DNA of 40,342 nucleotides from [Clostridium] symbiosum ATCC 14940 (GTDB lineage Bacteria > Bacillota > Clostridia > Lachnospirales > Lachnospiraceae). The stretch's first letter is position 1, and each line of letters begins with the position of its first letter. The translations under genes were made by a program, and so were the position numbers. This document shows, one piece after another, positions 1-8,710 of the stretch. The DNA lies in assembly GCF_000466485.1 (NCBI RefSeq), contig NZ_KE992932.1:1-40342 (forward strand). The letters run 5' to 3'. The notes below the pieces were generated by a model that ran no database searches, had not been told where the DNA came from, and saw only the letters and a list, made by a program, of their open reading frames with translations.

Positions 1-59
1 TTCAGCACACCCCAACATTCAGTATAGAACCTTTCTTGTTGTGAAAAAGTAAAAGCACT

Positions 60-87
60 TTAACAGCAACCTGGTTTGTGATATAAT
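60..87 (+). promoter_or_regulatory. sigma-A-type promoter of the binding-protein/kinase operon
   Basis: TTAACA at 60-65 and a perfect TATAAT at 82-87 are separated by 16 bases. A short hairpin (CCGC, loop TAA, GCGG) follows at 90-100, near the expected transcription start. The gene starts at 138 behind a GAGGGGA ribosome site. Read by eye only. Confidence 0.6.
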
Positions 88-137
88 TCCGCTAAGCGGG
101 TATTGTTTCTCAAATCTGCTGAGGAGGGGAAAATATA

Positions 138-1607
138 ATGAAAATAAAGATAACAGCCGCCGCTCTGGCTGCCTGCCTGTTCATGGCCGGCTGCTCAGGA
201 GCGGCATCAGTGAATACGTCAAAGAACAGCGAGCCGGTAGATATCACGATCTGGCATTACTATAATGGTTCTCAGAAAGCGGCCTTTGATGACTTGGTAA
301 ATGAGTTTAATGACACGGTAGGAAAAGAAAAAGGTATCTATGTTGAGGGACATAGCAAAGGAAATGTCTCAGAGCTGGAAAATGCCGTCCTTTCATCGAG
401 CAGGAAAGAGGTGGGAAGCGAGGAGATGCCGGATATTTTTTCTTCCTATGCGGACACGGCCTTCGAATTGGAGAAAGAGGGCCTTTTAGCAGATCTGGCC
501 CCCTATTTTACGGAAGAGGAGCAGAACAGCTACATGGATTCCTACATAGAGGAAGGAAAAATCGGACTGAACGGTGAGCTTGAGATATTCCCGGTTGCTA
601 AGTCAACGGAAATCATGATGATGAATAAGACCGTATGGGACGAGTTTTCGGCCGCCGCAGGCGTGAGCCTTGAGGATTTAAAGACGAAAGAAGGAGTGGT
701 CCGGGTAGCGGAACGCTATTATAACTGGACAGACGGCAAGACACCGGATATCCCATACGATGGAAAAGCGTTCTATGGAAGAGATGCTGTGGCCAATCTT
801 TTTATTATCGGTTCCATGCAGCTTGGCGTAGAGCTGTTTCATGTCGAAAACCAGCAGGTAACGCTGCAGATTGATAAAGATGTCTTCAAAAGGATTTGGG
901 ACTGTTATTATGTCCCATATGTGAAAGGATATTTTGGGGCCTATGGAAAATTCCGCTCCGATGATGTCAAAATCGGAGAACTGATTGCCTATACCGGTTC
1001 CACTACCTCGGCCGGTTATTTTCCCGATCAGGTAGAACAGGGCGATACCATAACCCCGATAGAATGCATTGTGCTTCCGGTTCCTTCCTTTGAAGGCGGA
1101 GCTCCTTATATCGTTCAGCAGGGAGCCGGAATGGTGGTTACAAATGGCCCGGACGATAAGGTGCGTGCGGCCTGTGAATTTCTTAAATGGTTTACCGATT
1201 CTGAAATAAATACGGAATTCAGCTGCTCGTCCGGATATCTTCCTGTTAAGAAGGAGGCCAATGCGATAGACGTCCTTGAAAAGGTGATGGAAGAAAATCA
1301 GGTTGACATGCCGCAAAAGGAATATGATACGCTGACAGAGGCTTATAAACTGGTTAAGAATAACCAGCTGTATACCAATAAGGCTTTTGACGGCGGAAGT
1401 GACGCAAGAAAGGTTTTGGAATACAATTTATCGGACAAGGCCGCTGCAGACAGGCAGCAGGTGGAGGTGCTTCTGGCAGAGGGCAGCAGCCTGGAGGAAG
1501 CGGTGGAAGACTATATTTCACAGGAATCATTTGACTCCTGGTTTGCTTCGATAAAGGAAGAGCTTGAGTCCTGTGTGGAAGTCAGCGGGGCAGGGAAGAC
1601 GCAGTAA
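138..1607 (+). CDS. extracellular solute-binding lipoprotein (family 1 type)
   Basis: This is a 489-residue exported lipoprotein. The N-terminus has a charged start (MKIKI), a hydrophobic stretch and a lipobox ending at Cys19 (FMAGC), so it should be anchored to the outer face of the membrane. The body resembles the large carbohydrate-type ABC binding proteins, with an early ITIWHYYNGSQK strand, a GKTPDIPYDGK segment and a late PFxGG-like stretch before ACEFLKWFTDSEINTEF. No ABC permease or ATPase follows. The next gene, 26 bases downstream, is a hybrid sensor kinase, so the protein may present ligand to that sensor rather than feed a transporter; this is inference. Permeases could lie upstream of the window, but a good promoter directly before this gene argues that it is first in its transcript. 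The ligand is unknown. Confidence 0.8.
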   Translation: MKIKITAAALAACLFMAGCSGAASVNTSKNSEPVDITIWHYYNGSQKAAFDDLVNEFNDTVGKEKGIYVEGHSKGNVSELENAVLSSSRKEVGSEEMPDIFSSYADTAFELEKEGLLADLAPYFTEEEQNSYMDSYIEEGKIGLNGELEIFPVAKSTEIMMMNKTVWDEFSAAAGVSLEDLKTKEGVVRVAERYYNWTDGKTPDIPYDGKAFYGRDAVANLFIIGSMQLGVELFHVENQQVTLQIDKDVFKRIWDCYYVPYVKGYFGAYGKFRSDDVKIGELIAYTGSTTSAGYFPDQVEQGDTITPIECIVLPVPSFEGGAPYIVQQGAGMVVTNGPDDKVRAACEFLKWFTDSEINTEFSCSSGYLPVKKEANAIDVLEKVMEENQVDMPQKEYDTLTEAYKLVKNNQLYTNKAFDGGSDARKVLEYNLSDKAAADRQQVEVLLAEGSSLEEAVEDYISQESFDSWFASIKEELESCVEVSGAGKTQ

Positions 1608-1633
1608 GCCGGAATACAGGCAAGGAGTTAAAG

Positions 1634-4600
1634 ATGCGCAAAAAGAAGACAATTCTCAGGATGTTTTTGATACCGCTTTCAGTGGTAATGCTTCTTCAGG
1701 CGGCAGTGGCCTTCGGGGCCGTACACATCGGAGGGACGGTAAAGCATTTAGATGAATATTCTGTGGGGATTATGGAGCAGATTGTAAAAAACAGAAATCT
1801 GATCCTTTCAAATAACATGACGCACCAATGGACGGATATATCCGGCGAATATGGAATAGCGAACTCCTGCTTTGAAGAGATTTTAGAGGAAAGAAATCTG
1901 ACGCTCCGTGAGTTTATGGAAGACGAAGAGGCAAAAAATGAGCTGTTAAAACAACTGCTGCTCCCAGGGCTGGATATTTTAAGAAGAAACGGAGTGAACG
2001 GGGTTTATTTCGTGCTGGCAGACGGCCTGAAGGAACCGCAGAAAGAGAAGGGAAATGAGGTCTATAAATGCAGCGGTATCTACTTTCGTGATTCGGACCC
2101 TTACGTAAATCCAAAGGATTATTCCGATCTCCTTATGGAGCGGGGGAATTATGAGTTTTCACATGAGCTTGGGATTCCCTTTGACACCTCTTGGACTTCC
2201 CGGTTTAATTTTCAGCGGGACGGGCTGCTGGAAGCCGATAATTTCTTCTATAAGCCTTATAACGCCGCGGTGGCCAATCCAAAAGCCAAGGAAGAGAATC
2301 TGGCTTATTGGGGCAGTACCTTTTATCTGGAAAATAATAAGCAAAAGGATTCATACAGCATGATTAGCTATTCGATACCGTTGATCAGTGAGGGCAGGGT
2401 ATATGGTGTCATGGGGATTGAAATATCCACATCGGTCATAAGCGGCCTTCTTCCTGTCCAGGAACTGAATGCAGGGGACCACAGCGGATATTTGATGGCG
2501 CAATTCGACGATGACGGCAATTTGATTCCGTTCTTTCTCAGCGGTCTGATACTCAAGAGAAACATGACGGCATCTCAGCCTCTGAAATTGCAGGAAACAG
2601 AATATGCAGGACTGTATCAGATAGATATGCAGGAGAAGGGGGCAGATTATTACGCCCAGGTGATACCGTTTTCCATATATAATCCCAATACCCCGTTTAT
2701 AAATAATGGCTGGGTTTTGATGGGAGTTCAGTCGGGCGACAGCCTATTTGGTATGGGCAGCAGGGTCACGCGCAATATTGCCCTGGCGGTGCTGATTTCT
2801 CTGGCGGTCGGTATTACTTCTATCTGCCTGCTGATGCATTACCTGACACGTCCTATTACGCAGCTTGCGGCTTGGATCCGCGATAACAAGGAGGACGGTC
2901 CGGGGGACTATGGGAAAACAGAAATTGCCGAAATCCGGGCATTATACGATGCTGTTTCAGACTTGACGGAAAAACAGAAGACAGCGGAGGCGAAGGCGGA
3001 GGAAGAAAAAGAGCGGTACCTGCTGGCGCTGCAGAGCAGCACGGATATTATTTATACGTATAATGTGGAAGATAACTCGGTAGATATTTATAATCTGCTT
3101 GCCGATGGAAAAAAGAGCGGCCTTGGCACCCATATCAGCAATCTGACGGAAAGCATTCAGCAGAGTAAGATACTCTATGACGGAGATCGCCAGATGATGA
3201 AGAAAATGTTCCTGAGGCTGGATGAGAAATTTGAGCTGGATTTCAGGGCCTTAACAGAGAAGAATGGCTGGCAGTGGATGGAAATCTCCGGAAAGACGAT
3301 TTGTGATGTTTCCGGCAGGAAAAGCAAAGTAATAGGAAGCATACGGAACATACAGGAACAAAAAGAAAAGGAGCAGATGGAGAGTAAAGCGGCCCGCGTT
3401 GATCCGGTGACAGGCCTGTACAGGGAAAAAGTAGGGCAGGAGATTATCAAAGCGGAGGCGCAGCTCGGACGGACCGGTTTTATGCTTCTTATGGATCTTG
3501 ATAAGTTTCAGGAGATGAACGATGGCTACGGTATAGAATTTGGTGATTCAATCCTGGAAGAGATAGGCATTTTCATACTGAAATTAAAGTCAGAGCTTGA
3601 GAAGTCAGGAAAGCGTATAATTGCCGTGAGGGCAGGGGGCGATGAAATCCTGATGTGGCTGCGCGGTTTTGAAAAACAGGAGATACTGGGCATATTTAAC
3701 AGATTGAACCATATGCTGTCACGCCTGTGCGATCGGGGTGAGTTAGATATCTCGGTAACAGCGGCGGCCGCGTTCCTGGACGGGAAGCAGGAGGACTACG
3801 CGAGGATGATAGAGAGGCTGCGTACCGCTCTCGGCTATGGAAAAAGACGCAGAAAGTCCCAGTTAACCTTCTGCGAGGATGTGCCTGAGTCTGAATGTAT
3901 CGAAAAACGGGATTATAATGAGATTGCAAGTAATGGAAATGTCCGCGCTCTGAATATGGTAACCAGAGTGTTTAATCTTTTTGACAGAGGCGGGCAGGTG
4001 GGACCGATTATTTCGGTTTTGTTTGCAAAGCTTGGGGGTACATACAGGGTTTCGGATATTCTGATGGCAGACATCAGGTGGGATTTCAATGCTTCCGGAA
4101 TATATAAGCAATGGCATCAGCAGGAGGACGCTGAAGAGGACACGGCGGTTTACCATTTTAAGGCCGGAGCTATGGAACGGTGTTCCGGGCATTTTGTCTC
4201 CGGATATGTGAAATTCGAAGAAAATACCGTATTTACAACGGAGGAACGCCGTATTCTTCATATTCCGCTTAAGGCGCCGGGCCTTTGTATTCCAATGTAT
4301 GACGGTGGCAAGCTGATGGGAGCGGTCAGCTTTATCCGCAAGGCGGAACACAGTGACTGGAGCGTGGAAGAATGCTCGGAGCTCCAGGAAGTTGTGAAGA
4401 TTATCGAGACAAATATTAACAGGGAGAGATATGATCTGGCCAGCCGTGCCAAGAGCGATTTCCTGTCCAGGATGTCCCATGAGATCAGGACTCCGATGAA
4501 TGCAATTATCGGTATGACGGCCATTGCAATGGATCGCGCAAAGCAGGAGGAAGGAGTGAAGGAATGTCTTATTAAGATTGACCAGTCCTCCCAGTATCTG

Positions 4601-5590
4601 CTCAGCCTGATTAACGATATACTGGATATGTCCAAGATTGAGAGCGGCAAGATGAAACTGGCCTGCAATAACGGCAGCATCTTGAAAATGGCTGAAGAGA
4701 TAGACGATCTGATGGAAAGCCAGATGCGGCAGAAGAACATCACCTGCATCCGCGATATACAGGTGGAGAATCCGTGGGTTTATGCCGATTTGATGCGTTT
4801 GAAGCAGGTAATAATCAATCTGTTCAGCAATGCGGTTAAGTTTACAAATGAAGGAGGACAGATTCGGTTCTCCGTATATGAACAAAAGATGGAAAGACGT
4901 CAGCCGGAGGATAGAAATGAAGTAGAATTTTTCTTTGCTGTAGAAGATAATGGGATTGGCATCAGTCCGCAGAACCGGGAACGGATTTTCAACGCATTTG
5001 AACAGGCGGAGGATGATACGGCTGCTGCATACGGCGGCACCGGTCTGGGGCTGTCTATCAGCAGCCGGCTTGTCCGGATGATGGGCGGTGAGATTGGGCT
5101 TGAGAGCCGGGAAGGAGAGGGGAGCCGATTCAGCTTCACGCTCCGCTTTATCCGGGCGGAAGAGCCGGGGACAAGTGTACTTCCGGGACAGAATACGGGG
5201 GAATATGATTTTACCGGCAGGCGGATTCTTCTGGTGGAGGATAATGTACTCAATACGGAGATTGCCAAAACACTCCTTGAAATGCATGGCTTTATTGTCG
5301 ATACGGCAGGGAACGGTAAGGAGGGCGTTGATAAATTTGCCGAGGCTTCGGAAGGAACTTACTGCGTGATTCTGATGGATATCAGGATGCCGGTCATGGA
5401 CGGTCTGGAGGCGGCGAAGACAATCCGCCGGATGGCCCGAAGGGATGCGCAGAGTGTTCCGATTATCGCAATGACGGCCAATGCATTTGACGAGGATACG
5501 AAGAAATCCATCGAGAGCGGCATGAACGGCCATCTGGCCAAGCCGGTGGATATCCAAGAGCTGCTGAGGGCGATACAGGAAGTGCTTTAA
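1634..5590 (+). CDS. hybrid sensor histidine kinase with Cache, PAS, GGDEF-like and receiver domains
   Basis: This is a 1318-residue membrane sensor. A first membrane helix (about 8-30) is followed by a roughly 350-residue extracytoplasmic Cache-like region, a second helix (about 380-402), a HAMP-like linker and a PAS-like segment (about 460-575). A GGDEF-like domain starts at DPVTGLY (about 590) and carries LLMDLDKFQEMND and AGGDEI (about 668). A GAF-like region follows (about 765-930). The kinase core has SHEIRTPMNAIIG (phospho-acceptor His about 949), an N box with NLFSNAVKF, and G boxes VEDNGIGIS and GGTGLGLSIS. The C-terminal receiver has VEDN, LMDIRMPVMDG (phospho-acceptor Asp about 1248) and LAKPVD. 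Start ATG follows AAGGAG. It probably forms a two-gene unit with the preceding lipoprotein. No separate output regulator is adjacent, so the downstream partner is unknown. Confidence 0.9.
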   Translation: MRKKKTILRMFLIPLSVVMLLQAAVAFGAVHIGGTVKHLDEYSVGIMEQIVKNRNLILSNNMTHQWTDISGEYGIANSCFEEILEERNLTLREFMEDEEAKNELLKQLLLPGLDILRRNGVNGVYFVLADGLKEPQKEKGNEVYKCSGIYFRDSDPYVNPKDYSDLLMERGNYEFSHELGIPFDTSWTSRFNFQRDGLLEADNFFYKPYNAAVANPKAKEENLAYWGSTFYLENNKQKDSYSMISYSIPLISEGRVYGVMGIEISTSVISGLLPVQELNAGDHSGYLMAQFDDDGNLIPFFLSGLILKRNMTASQPLKLQETEYAGLYQIDMQEKGADYYAQVIPFSIYNPNTPFINNGWVLMGVQSGDSLFGMGSRVTRNIALAVLISLAVGITSICLLMHYLTRPITQLAAWIRDNKEDGPGDYGKTEIAEIRALYDAVSDLTEKQKTAEAKAEEEKERYLLALQSSTDIIYTYNVEDNSVDIYNLLADGKKSGLGTHISNLTESIQQSKILYDGDRQMMKKMFLRLDEKFELDFRALTEKNGWQWMEISGKTICDVSGRKSKVIGSIRNIQEQKEKEQMESKAARVDPVTGLYREKVGQEIIKAEAQLGRTGFMLLMDLDKFQEMNDGYGIEFGDSILEEIGIFILKLKSELEKSGKRIIAVRAGGDEILMWLRGFEKQEILGIFNRLNHMLSRLCDRGELDISVTAAAAFLDGKQEDYARMIERLRTALGYGKRRRKSQLTFCEDVPESECIEKRDYNEIASNGNVRALNMVTRVFNLFDRGGQVGPIISVLFAKLGGTYRVSDILMADIRWDFNASGIYKQWHQQEDAEEDTAVYHFKAGAMERCSGHFVSGYVKFEENTVFTTEERRILHIPLKAPGLCIPMYDGGKLMGAVSFIRKAEHSDWSVEECSELQEVVKIIETNINRERYDLASRAKSDFLSRMSHEIRTPMNAIIGMTAIAMDRAKQEEGVKECLIKIDQSSQYLLSLINDILDMSKIESGKMKLACNNGSILKMAEEIDDLMESQMRQKNITCIRDIQVENPWVYADLMRLKQVIINLFSNAVKFTNEGGQIRFSVYEQKMERRQPEDRNEVEFFFAVEDNGIGISPQNRERIFNAFEQAEDDTAAAYGGTGLGLSISSRLVRMMGGEIGLESREGEGSRFSFTLRFIRAEEPGTSVLPGQNTGEYDFTGRRILLVEDNVLNTEIAKTLLEMHGFIVDTAGNGKEGVDKFAEASEGTYCVILMDIRMPVMDGLEAAKTIRRMARRDAQSVPIIAMTANAFDEDTKKSIESGMNGHLAKPVDIQELLRAIQEVL

Positions 5591-5594
5591 ATTC

Positions 5595-5614
5595 GGCCCG
5601 CTTTTTAGCGGGCC
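5595..5614 (+). terminator. hairpin after the kinase gene, possible terminator
   Basis: GGCCCGCT (5595-5602) pairs perfectly with AGCGGGCC (5607-5614) across a four-T loop, four bases after the kinase stop codon. No U-run follows, so termination may be weak or factor-assisted. Confidence 0.45.
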
Positions 5615-5725
5615 GGTAACGGGTTATCACATTGCGTCTGATGTTCAATAATTTTGTAGATTCTGTGCAAGGGAAGGCAAAAAAACGCAATAGTTAAAAA
5701 AATTAAAAAAATTTGAAAAAAGTGG

Positions 5726-5754
5726 TTGCCAGGTTCCAAACTTTGTGGTATACT
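5726..5754 (+). promoter_or_regulatory. promoter of the tRNA-Leu pair
   Basis: TTGCCA at 5726-5731 and TATACT at 5749-5754 are 17 bases apart, an almost ideal sigma-A promoter. An A/T-rich run sits just upstream. The first tRNA begins 36 bases after the -10 box. Confidence 0.7.
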
Positions 5755-5789
5755 AATTTTCGTTGGTGAGGCAAACAAAATCACCGAAT

Positions 5790-5873
5790 GCGGGAGTGCT
5801 GGAATTGGCAGACAGGCAAGACTAAGGATCTTGTGGGTGTATGCTCGTGTGGGTTCAAGTCCCATCTCCCGCA
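5790..5873 (+). tRNA. tRNA-Leu (anticodon AAG)
   Basis: This is an 84-base type II tRNA. The acceptor stem GCGGGAG (5790-5796) pairs with CTCCCGC (5866-5872), and A5873 is the discriminator. The anticodon stem CAAGA/TCTTG encloses the loop CTAAGGA, giving anticodon AAG (leucine, CUU codons; A34 is probably modified to inosine). A long variable arm and the GGTTCAAGTCC T arm are visible. CCA is not encoded. Confidence 0.93.
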
Positions 5874-5877
5874 TGAT

Positions 5878-5961
5878 GCAGAAGTGGCGGAATTGGCAGA
5901 CGCGCACGGTTCAGGTCCGTGTGGTAGCAATACCGTGAGGGTTCAAGTCCCTTCTTCTGCA
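5878..5961 (+). tRNA. tRNA-Leu (anticodon CAG)
   Basis: This is an 84-base type II tRNA four bases after the first. The acceptor stem GCAGAAG (5878-5884) pairs with CTTCTGC (5954-5960), and the discriminator is A5961. The anticodon stem CACGG/CCGTG encloses TTCAGGT, giving anticodon CAG (leucine, CUG). CCA is not encoded. It is co-transcribed with the preceding tRNA. Confidence 0.94.
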
Positions 5962-5970
5962 CGATAACAG

Positions 5971-6006
5971 AAGGCAGCTTTTCGATAAGAAAGGCTGCTT
6001 TTTTTC
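5971..6006. terminator. intrinsic terminator, probably bidirectional
   Basis: GCAGCTTTTC pairs with GAAAGGCTGC across a short GATAA loop, and a run of T follows to about 6006. An A-rich left flank means the same hairpin can end minus-strand transcription arriving from modC (stop at 6066). Confidence 0.75.
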
Positions 6007-6065
6007 TGTCTAAATAAAAATAATCCTTTTAATTCGCTCTATGAAGCGGAAAAACAAAAAATATT

Positions 6066-7148
6066 TCAGGTTAGCAAAAGTAAATCTTCCGGTAAAACCC
6101 GCAGCCAGGACGGTACAGGCGGCTGGGAAGATGAGCCGGAATCCTTTTTGACGGTCCAGCAGAGATTGTTCTCAAGGCAGAATTCCCAGTCGAAGGGGAG
6201 AGAAGACACCAAAGGAGCGTTTACCGGTATCAGATTGGCGCCGGGCCGTTCCTTCCAGACTGCCGCAGCTTCCTCACTTACAGGAACCAGGCAGTGCGGC
6301 CGTATGGCGACGGCCTTTGTCTGCTCCGTGGTTTTTTCTGCGGTTGTCAGCGTCAGGTTCCAGTCGAGTGCCAGAATCCGGTTATCTCCAAGTCTGCGCA
6401 CAGGAGATATATTTCTGCAGCCGGTCAGCCGCGCCGCCTGGTATTTGCCCGGATTATCAAAGACATCTTTCGTAGCTCCGCTGCAGAGGACCTGTCCCTG
6501 ATCCATGATGATCAGGCTGTCGCAGAGCTGGTATGCCTCATCCTTATCATGCGTAACCAGTATGGAAAGACCGTGATAATCGCGCAGCACATGAAGCAGC
6601 TCAAGACGCAGCACCTCTTTCAGAGCGGCATCCATGGCCGAAAAAGGTTCATCCAGCAGCAGAAGATCCGGGGAACTGGCCAGTATGCGGGCCAGTGCGG
6701 CCCTTTGCTGCTGTCCTCCCGACAATTTGCCGGGATAATAATTTTCCAGGCCGGACAGCCGGAACCGGTGAATGCAGGCAGAGATTATTTTGTCCCGTTC
6801 CCTGTTTTTGGGACTGATTCCGGAGCCGACGTTTTCCGCCACCGTCATATTGGGAAACAGGGCATAGCTTTGAAACAGATAGCCTGTTTTACGAAGCTGC
6901 GGCTTGCGGTTGATCCGTTCCGCGGACGAATAGAAGGTTTTGTCCCCGAGGAGGATCCGCCCGCAGTCGGGCGTAACAAGACCGGCAATGGATTTTAACC
7001 CCATGCTTTTTCCGCAGCCGGAGGGGCCGAGGATACCCAGGCAGCCGCCTGTATGCTCTAGCTTCAGTTCCAGCGTATAATCGTGCAGTTTTTTCTTTAT
7101 GTCAACAGTCAGCGTCATGTGATTTTCTCCTGTGTTTAATTTCTCCAT
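6066..7148 (-). CDS. modC: molybdate ABC transporter ATP-binding protein ModC
   Basis: This 360-residue cytoplasmic ATPase powers molybdate (or tungstate) import with ModB and ModA. Visible motifs are Walker A GPSGCGKS, the Q-loop region YLFQSYALFPNMTVAEN, the ABC signature LSGGQQQR, Walker B DLLLLDEPFSAMD and the H-loop LVTHD. The C-terminal 120 residues form a shorter, divergent regulatory or TOBE-like part (AIRPHCLVPV). It overlaps the end of modB by 13 bases and is the last gene of the molybdenum operon, followed by the hairpin near 5971-6006. The assignment to molybdate rests on the adjacent modB and modA and the Moco genes upstream in the same transcript. Confidence 0.9.
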   Translation of the reverse strand: MEKLNTGENHMTLTVDIKKKLHDYTLELKLEHTGGCLGILGPSGCGKSMGLKSIAGLVTPDCGRILLGDKTFYSSAERINRKPQLRKTGYLFQSYALFPNMTVAENVGSGISPKNRERDKIISACIHRFRLSGLENYYPGKLSGGQQQRAALARILASSPDLLLLDEPFSAMDAALKEVLRLELLHVLRDYHGLSILVTHDKDEAYQLCDSLIIMDQGQVLCSGATKDVFDNPGKYQAARLTGCRNISPVRRLGDNRILALDWNLTLTTAEKTTEQTKAVAIRPHCLVPVSEEAAAVWKERPGANLIPVNAPLVSSLPFDWEFCLENNLCWTVKKDSGSSSQPPVPSWLRVLPEDLLLLT

Positions 7149-7801
7149 TTTGTATTCCCGGCCCGGTTCATCAGCAAAAGTGAGGCAAATGCAAATACCA
7201 TCAGAATCCCGGCATAAACGAGTGCGGTATCCATACGGCCGGATGCTGTTTCGGAGTAGACGGCCAGAGGGAGGGTTCTGGTACGTCCTGCGATATTACC
7301 TGCCAGCATAGCTGTGGCTCCAAATTCGCCGAGTCCTCTGGTGAAAGCCAGGACACTGCCGGAGAGCAGCCCGGGAATGGAGTTCGGCAGCAGGATGCGC
7401 AGAAAGATTTTTGTCTCCCCCATGCCAAGAGTTCTGGCCGCATCCAGCAGATGCGGATCGACCTGTTCAAAAGCGCCGCGGGCAGAGCGGTACATCATGG
7501 GGAAGGAGACAAAGGCCGAGGCAATCACCGTGGAGGCAAAGGAAAAGGCAATTTTCACGCCGAATACATCGAGAAAAAATCGCCCCAGCGGACGGTTCAC
7601 GCCAAAGAGACAGAGCAATAAAAGGCCTGCCACTGTAGGGGGCAGAACTAACGGTAATGTCAGAAGACTGTCCATTACGATTTTCAGCCGCTGTCTTTGA
7701 ATATTCATAACCTGCCAGGCGAGCAGGGTTCCGGCGGGAAAGACAATGAGCAGCGCGCAGACTGCCGTTTTCAGCGAAATAATTACAGGTGAGAAATCCA
7801 T
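7136..7801 (-). CDS. modB: molybdate ABC transporter permease ModB
   Basis: This is a 221-residue integral membrane permease of the normal ModB length. It has about five hydrophobic helices and the cytoplasmic coupling motif typical of importers (DAARTLGMGETKIFLRILLPNSIPG). It carries the ModB-like LTLPLVLPPTVAGLLLL and GLGEFGATAMLAGNIAGRT stretches. A strong AGGAGG site precedes the ATG. The gene lies 45 bases after modA and overlaps modC, so the three form one transport unit. Confidence 0.93.
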   Translation of the reverse strand: MDFSPVIISLKTAVCALLIVFPAGTLLAWQVMNIQRQRLKIVMDSLLTLPLVLPPTVAGLLLLCLFGVNRPLGRFFLDVFGVKIAFSFASTVIASAFVSFPMMYRSARGAFEQVDPHLLDAARTLGMGETKIFLRILLPNSIPGLLSGSVLAFTRGLGEFGATAMLAGNIAGRTRTLPLAVYSETASGRMDTALVYAGILMVFAFASLLLMNRAGNTKWRN

Positions 7802-7846
7802 ACAGCCTCCTATTGAAAACGTTTACGGAGTGATACTTATGTTCGG

Positions 7847-8710
7847 TTATTCCGACAGCGGGGAGAAACCATAGGAAGAAAAGGCATCCTTTGCTTCACT
7901 GCTTTTCAGATATGCCAGAAAAAGTTCTGCACCGTCCCGGCTGCCGGAGCCGGAGAGAATTGCGGCGGGGTACAGGACACGCTCCGATAAGCTTCCTTCC
8001 GGAGCCGGGGCGATTACTTTTACCCGCTGTGTGGTTGCAGCATCGGTGGCATAAACGATTCCCGCGTCGGCACTTCCTTCGGCTACCCAGTTAAGAACTT
8101 CCGTGACATTTGTGCCAAGACTCAGTTTGGTGTTCAGGGAATCCCAAAGTCCTGTCTGGGTAAGCGCTTCTTTCGCATACTGTCCGGCCGGAACGCTGTC
8201 CGGATCTCCGATGGCAATGACAGCAGCTTTTTCAATATCGGTAAAGGAGCCGTAGCTGTCCTCAGAACCCTCCGGTACGATCAATACAATTTGATTTTCC
8301 AGGAGCATTGTGACGGAAGCCGAATCCAACAGCCCCTTCTCGTTCAGAGCAGCCATCTGTTTCGTGGCGGCGGACAGGAACAGATCGGCCTCAAGACCCT
8401 CCTCAATCTGTTTCTGGAGCTTTCCGGAGCTGTCATAGGTTCCGGTTACGGTAAAGACAGGGTGTGATTTGGTAAAGCCGGGAATCAGGACTTCTTCCAT
8501 AACCGGCTTCAGGCTGGCGGCAGCAGCGATGAAAATTTCCCCGCCCTGTTCATCTCCGCCCGGTACCGGGCTGTCAGCCGTTTTTGCCTGTCCTGTGCTG
8601 CATGCGGTCAGGGCCAGCAATGAGAGCATTGCCGCGGAAAGGACGGCCTTCCTGATTCCTTTACAGATTCTGAGTTCTGTTGATAAATTCTTTTCTCCTA
8701 TCTTGCGCAT
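7847..8710 (-). CDS. modA: molybdate-binding lipoprotein ModA
   Basis: This is a 287-residue substrate-binding protein. A hydrophobic segment ends in a lipobox (LLALTAC), giving a membrane-anchored lipoprotein. The mature part begins with IFIAAAASLKPVMEEV, matching the ModA oxyanion-binding strand. It continues through TGTYDSSGKLQKQIEEG, ADLFLSAATKQM and a C-terminal SADAGIVYATDA. The chosen ATG follows AGGAGG by eight bases and overlaps the MOSC-MoaB gene by 13 bases. About 18 residues precede the usual signal-peptide charged region, so an internal start is possible. Confidence 0.92.
   Translation of the reverse strand: MRKIGEKNLSTELRICKGIRKAVLSAAMLSLLALTACSTGQAKTADSPVPGGDEQGGEIFIAAAASLKPVMEEVLIPGFTKSHPVFTVTGTYDSSGKLQKQIEEGLEADLFLSAATKQMAALNEKGLLDSASVTMLLENQIVLIVPEGSEDSYGSFTDIEKAAVIAIGDPDSVPAGQYAKEALTQTGLWDSLNTKLSLGTNVTEVLNWVAEGSADAGIVYATDAATTQRVKVIAPAPEGSLSERVLYPAAILSGSGSRDGAELFLAYLKSSEAKDAFSSYGFSPLSE

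Noticed and set aside
3863-5557. Long minus-strand open frame (564 codons) opposite the kinase gene
   Set aside because: It mirrors the kinase coding frame, has no domain-like pattern or ribosome site, and the plus-strand frame carries every kinase motif.
5605-5938. Small ORFs over the tRNA genes on both strands
   Set aside because: They run through two complete tRNA-Leu genes and have no independent support.
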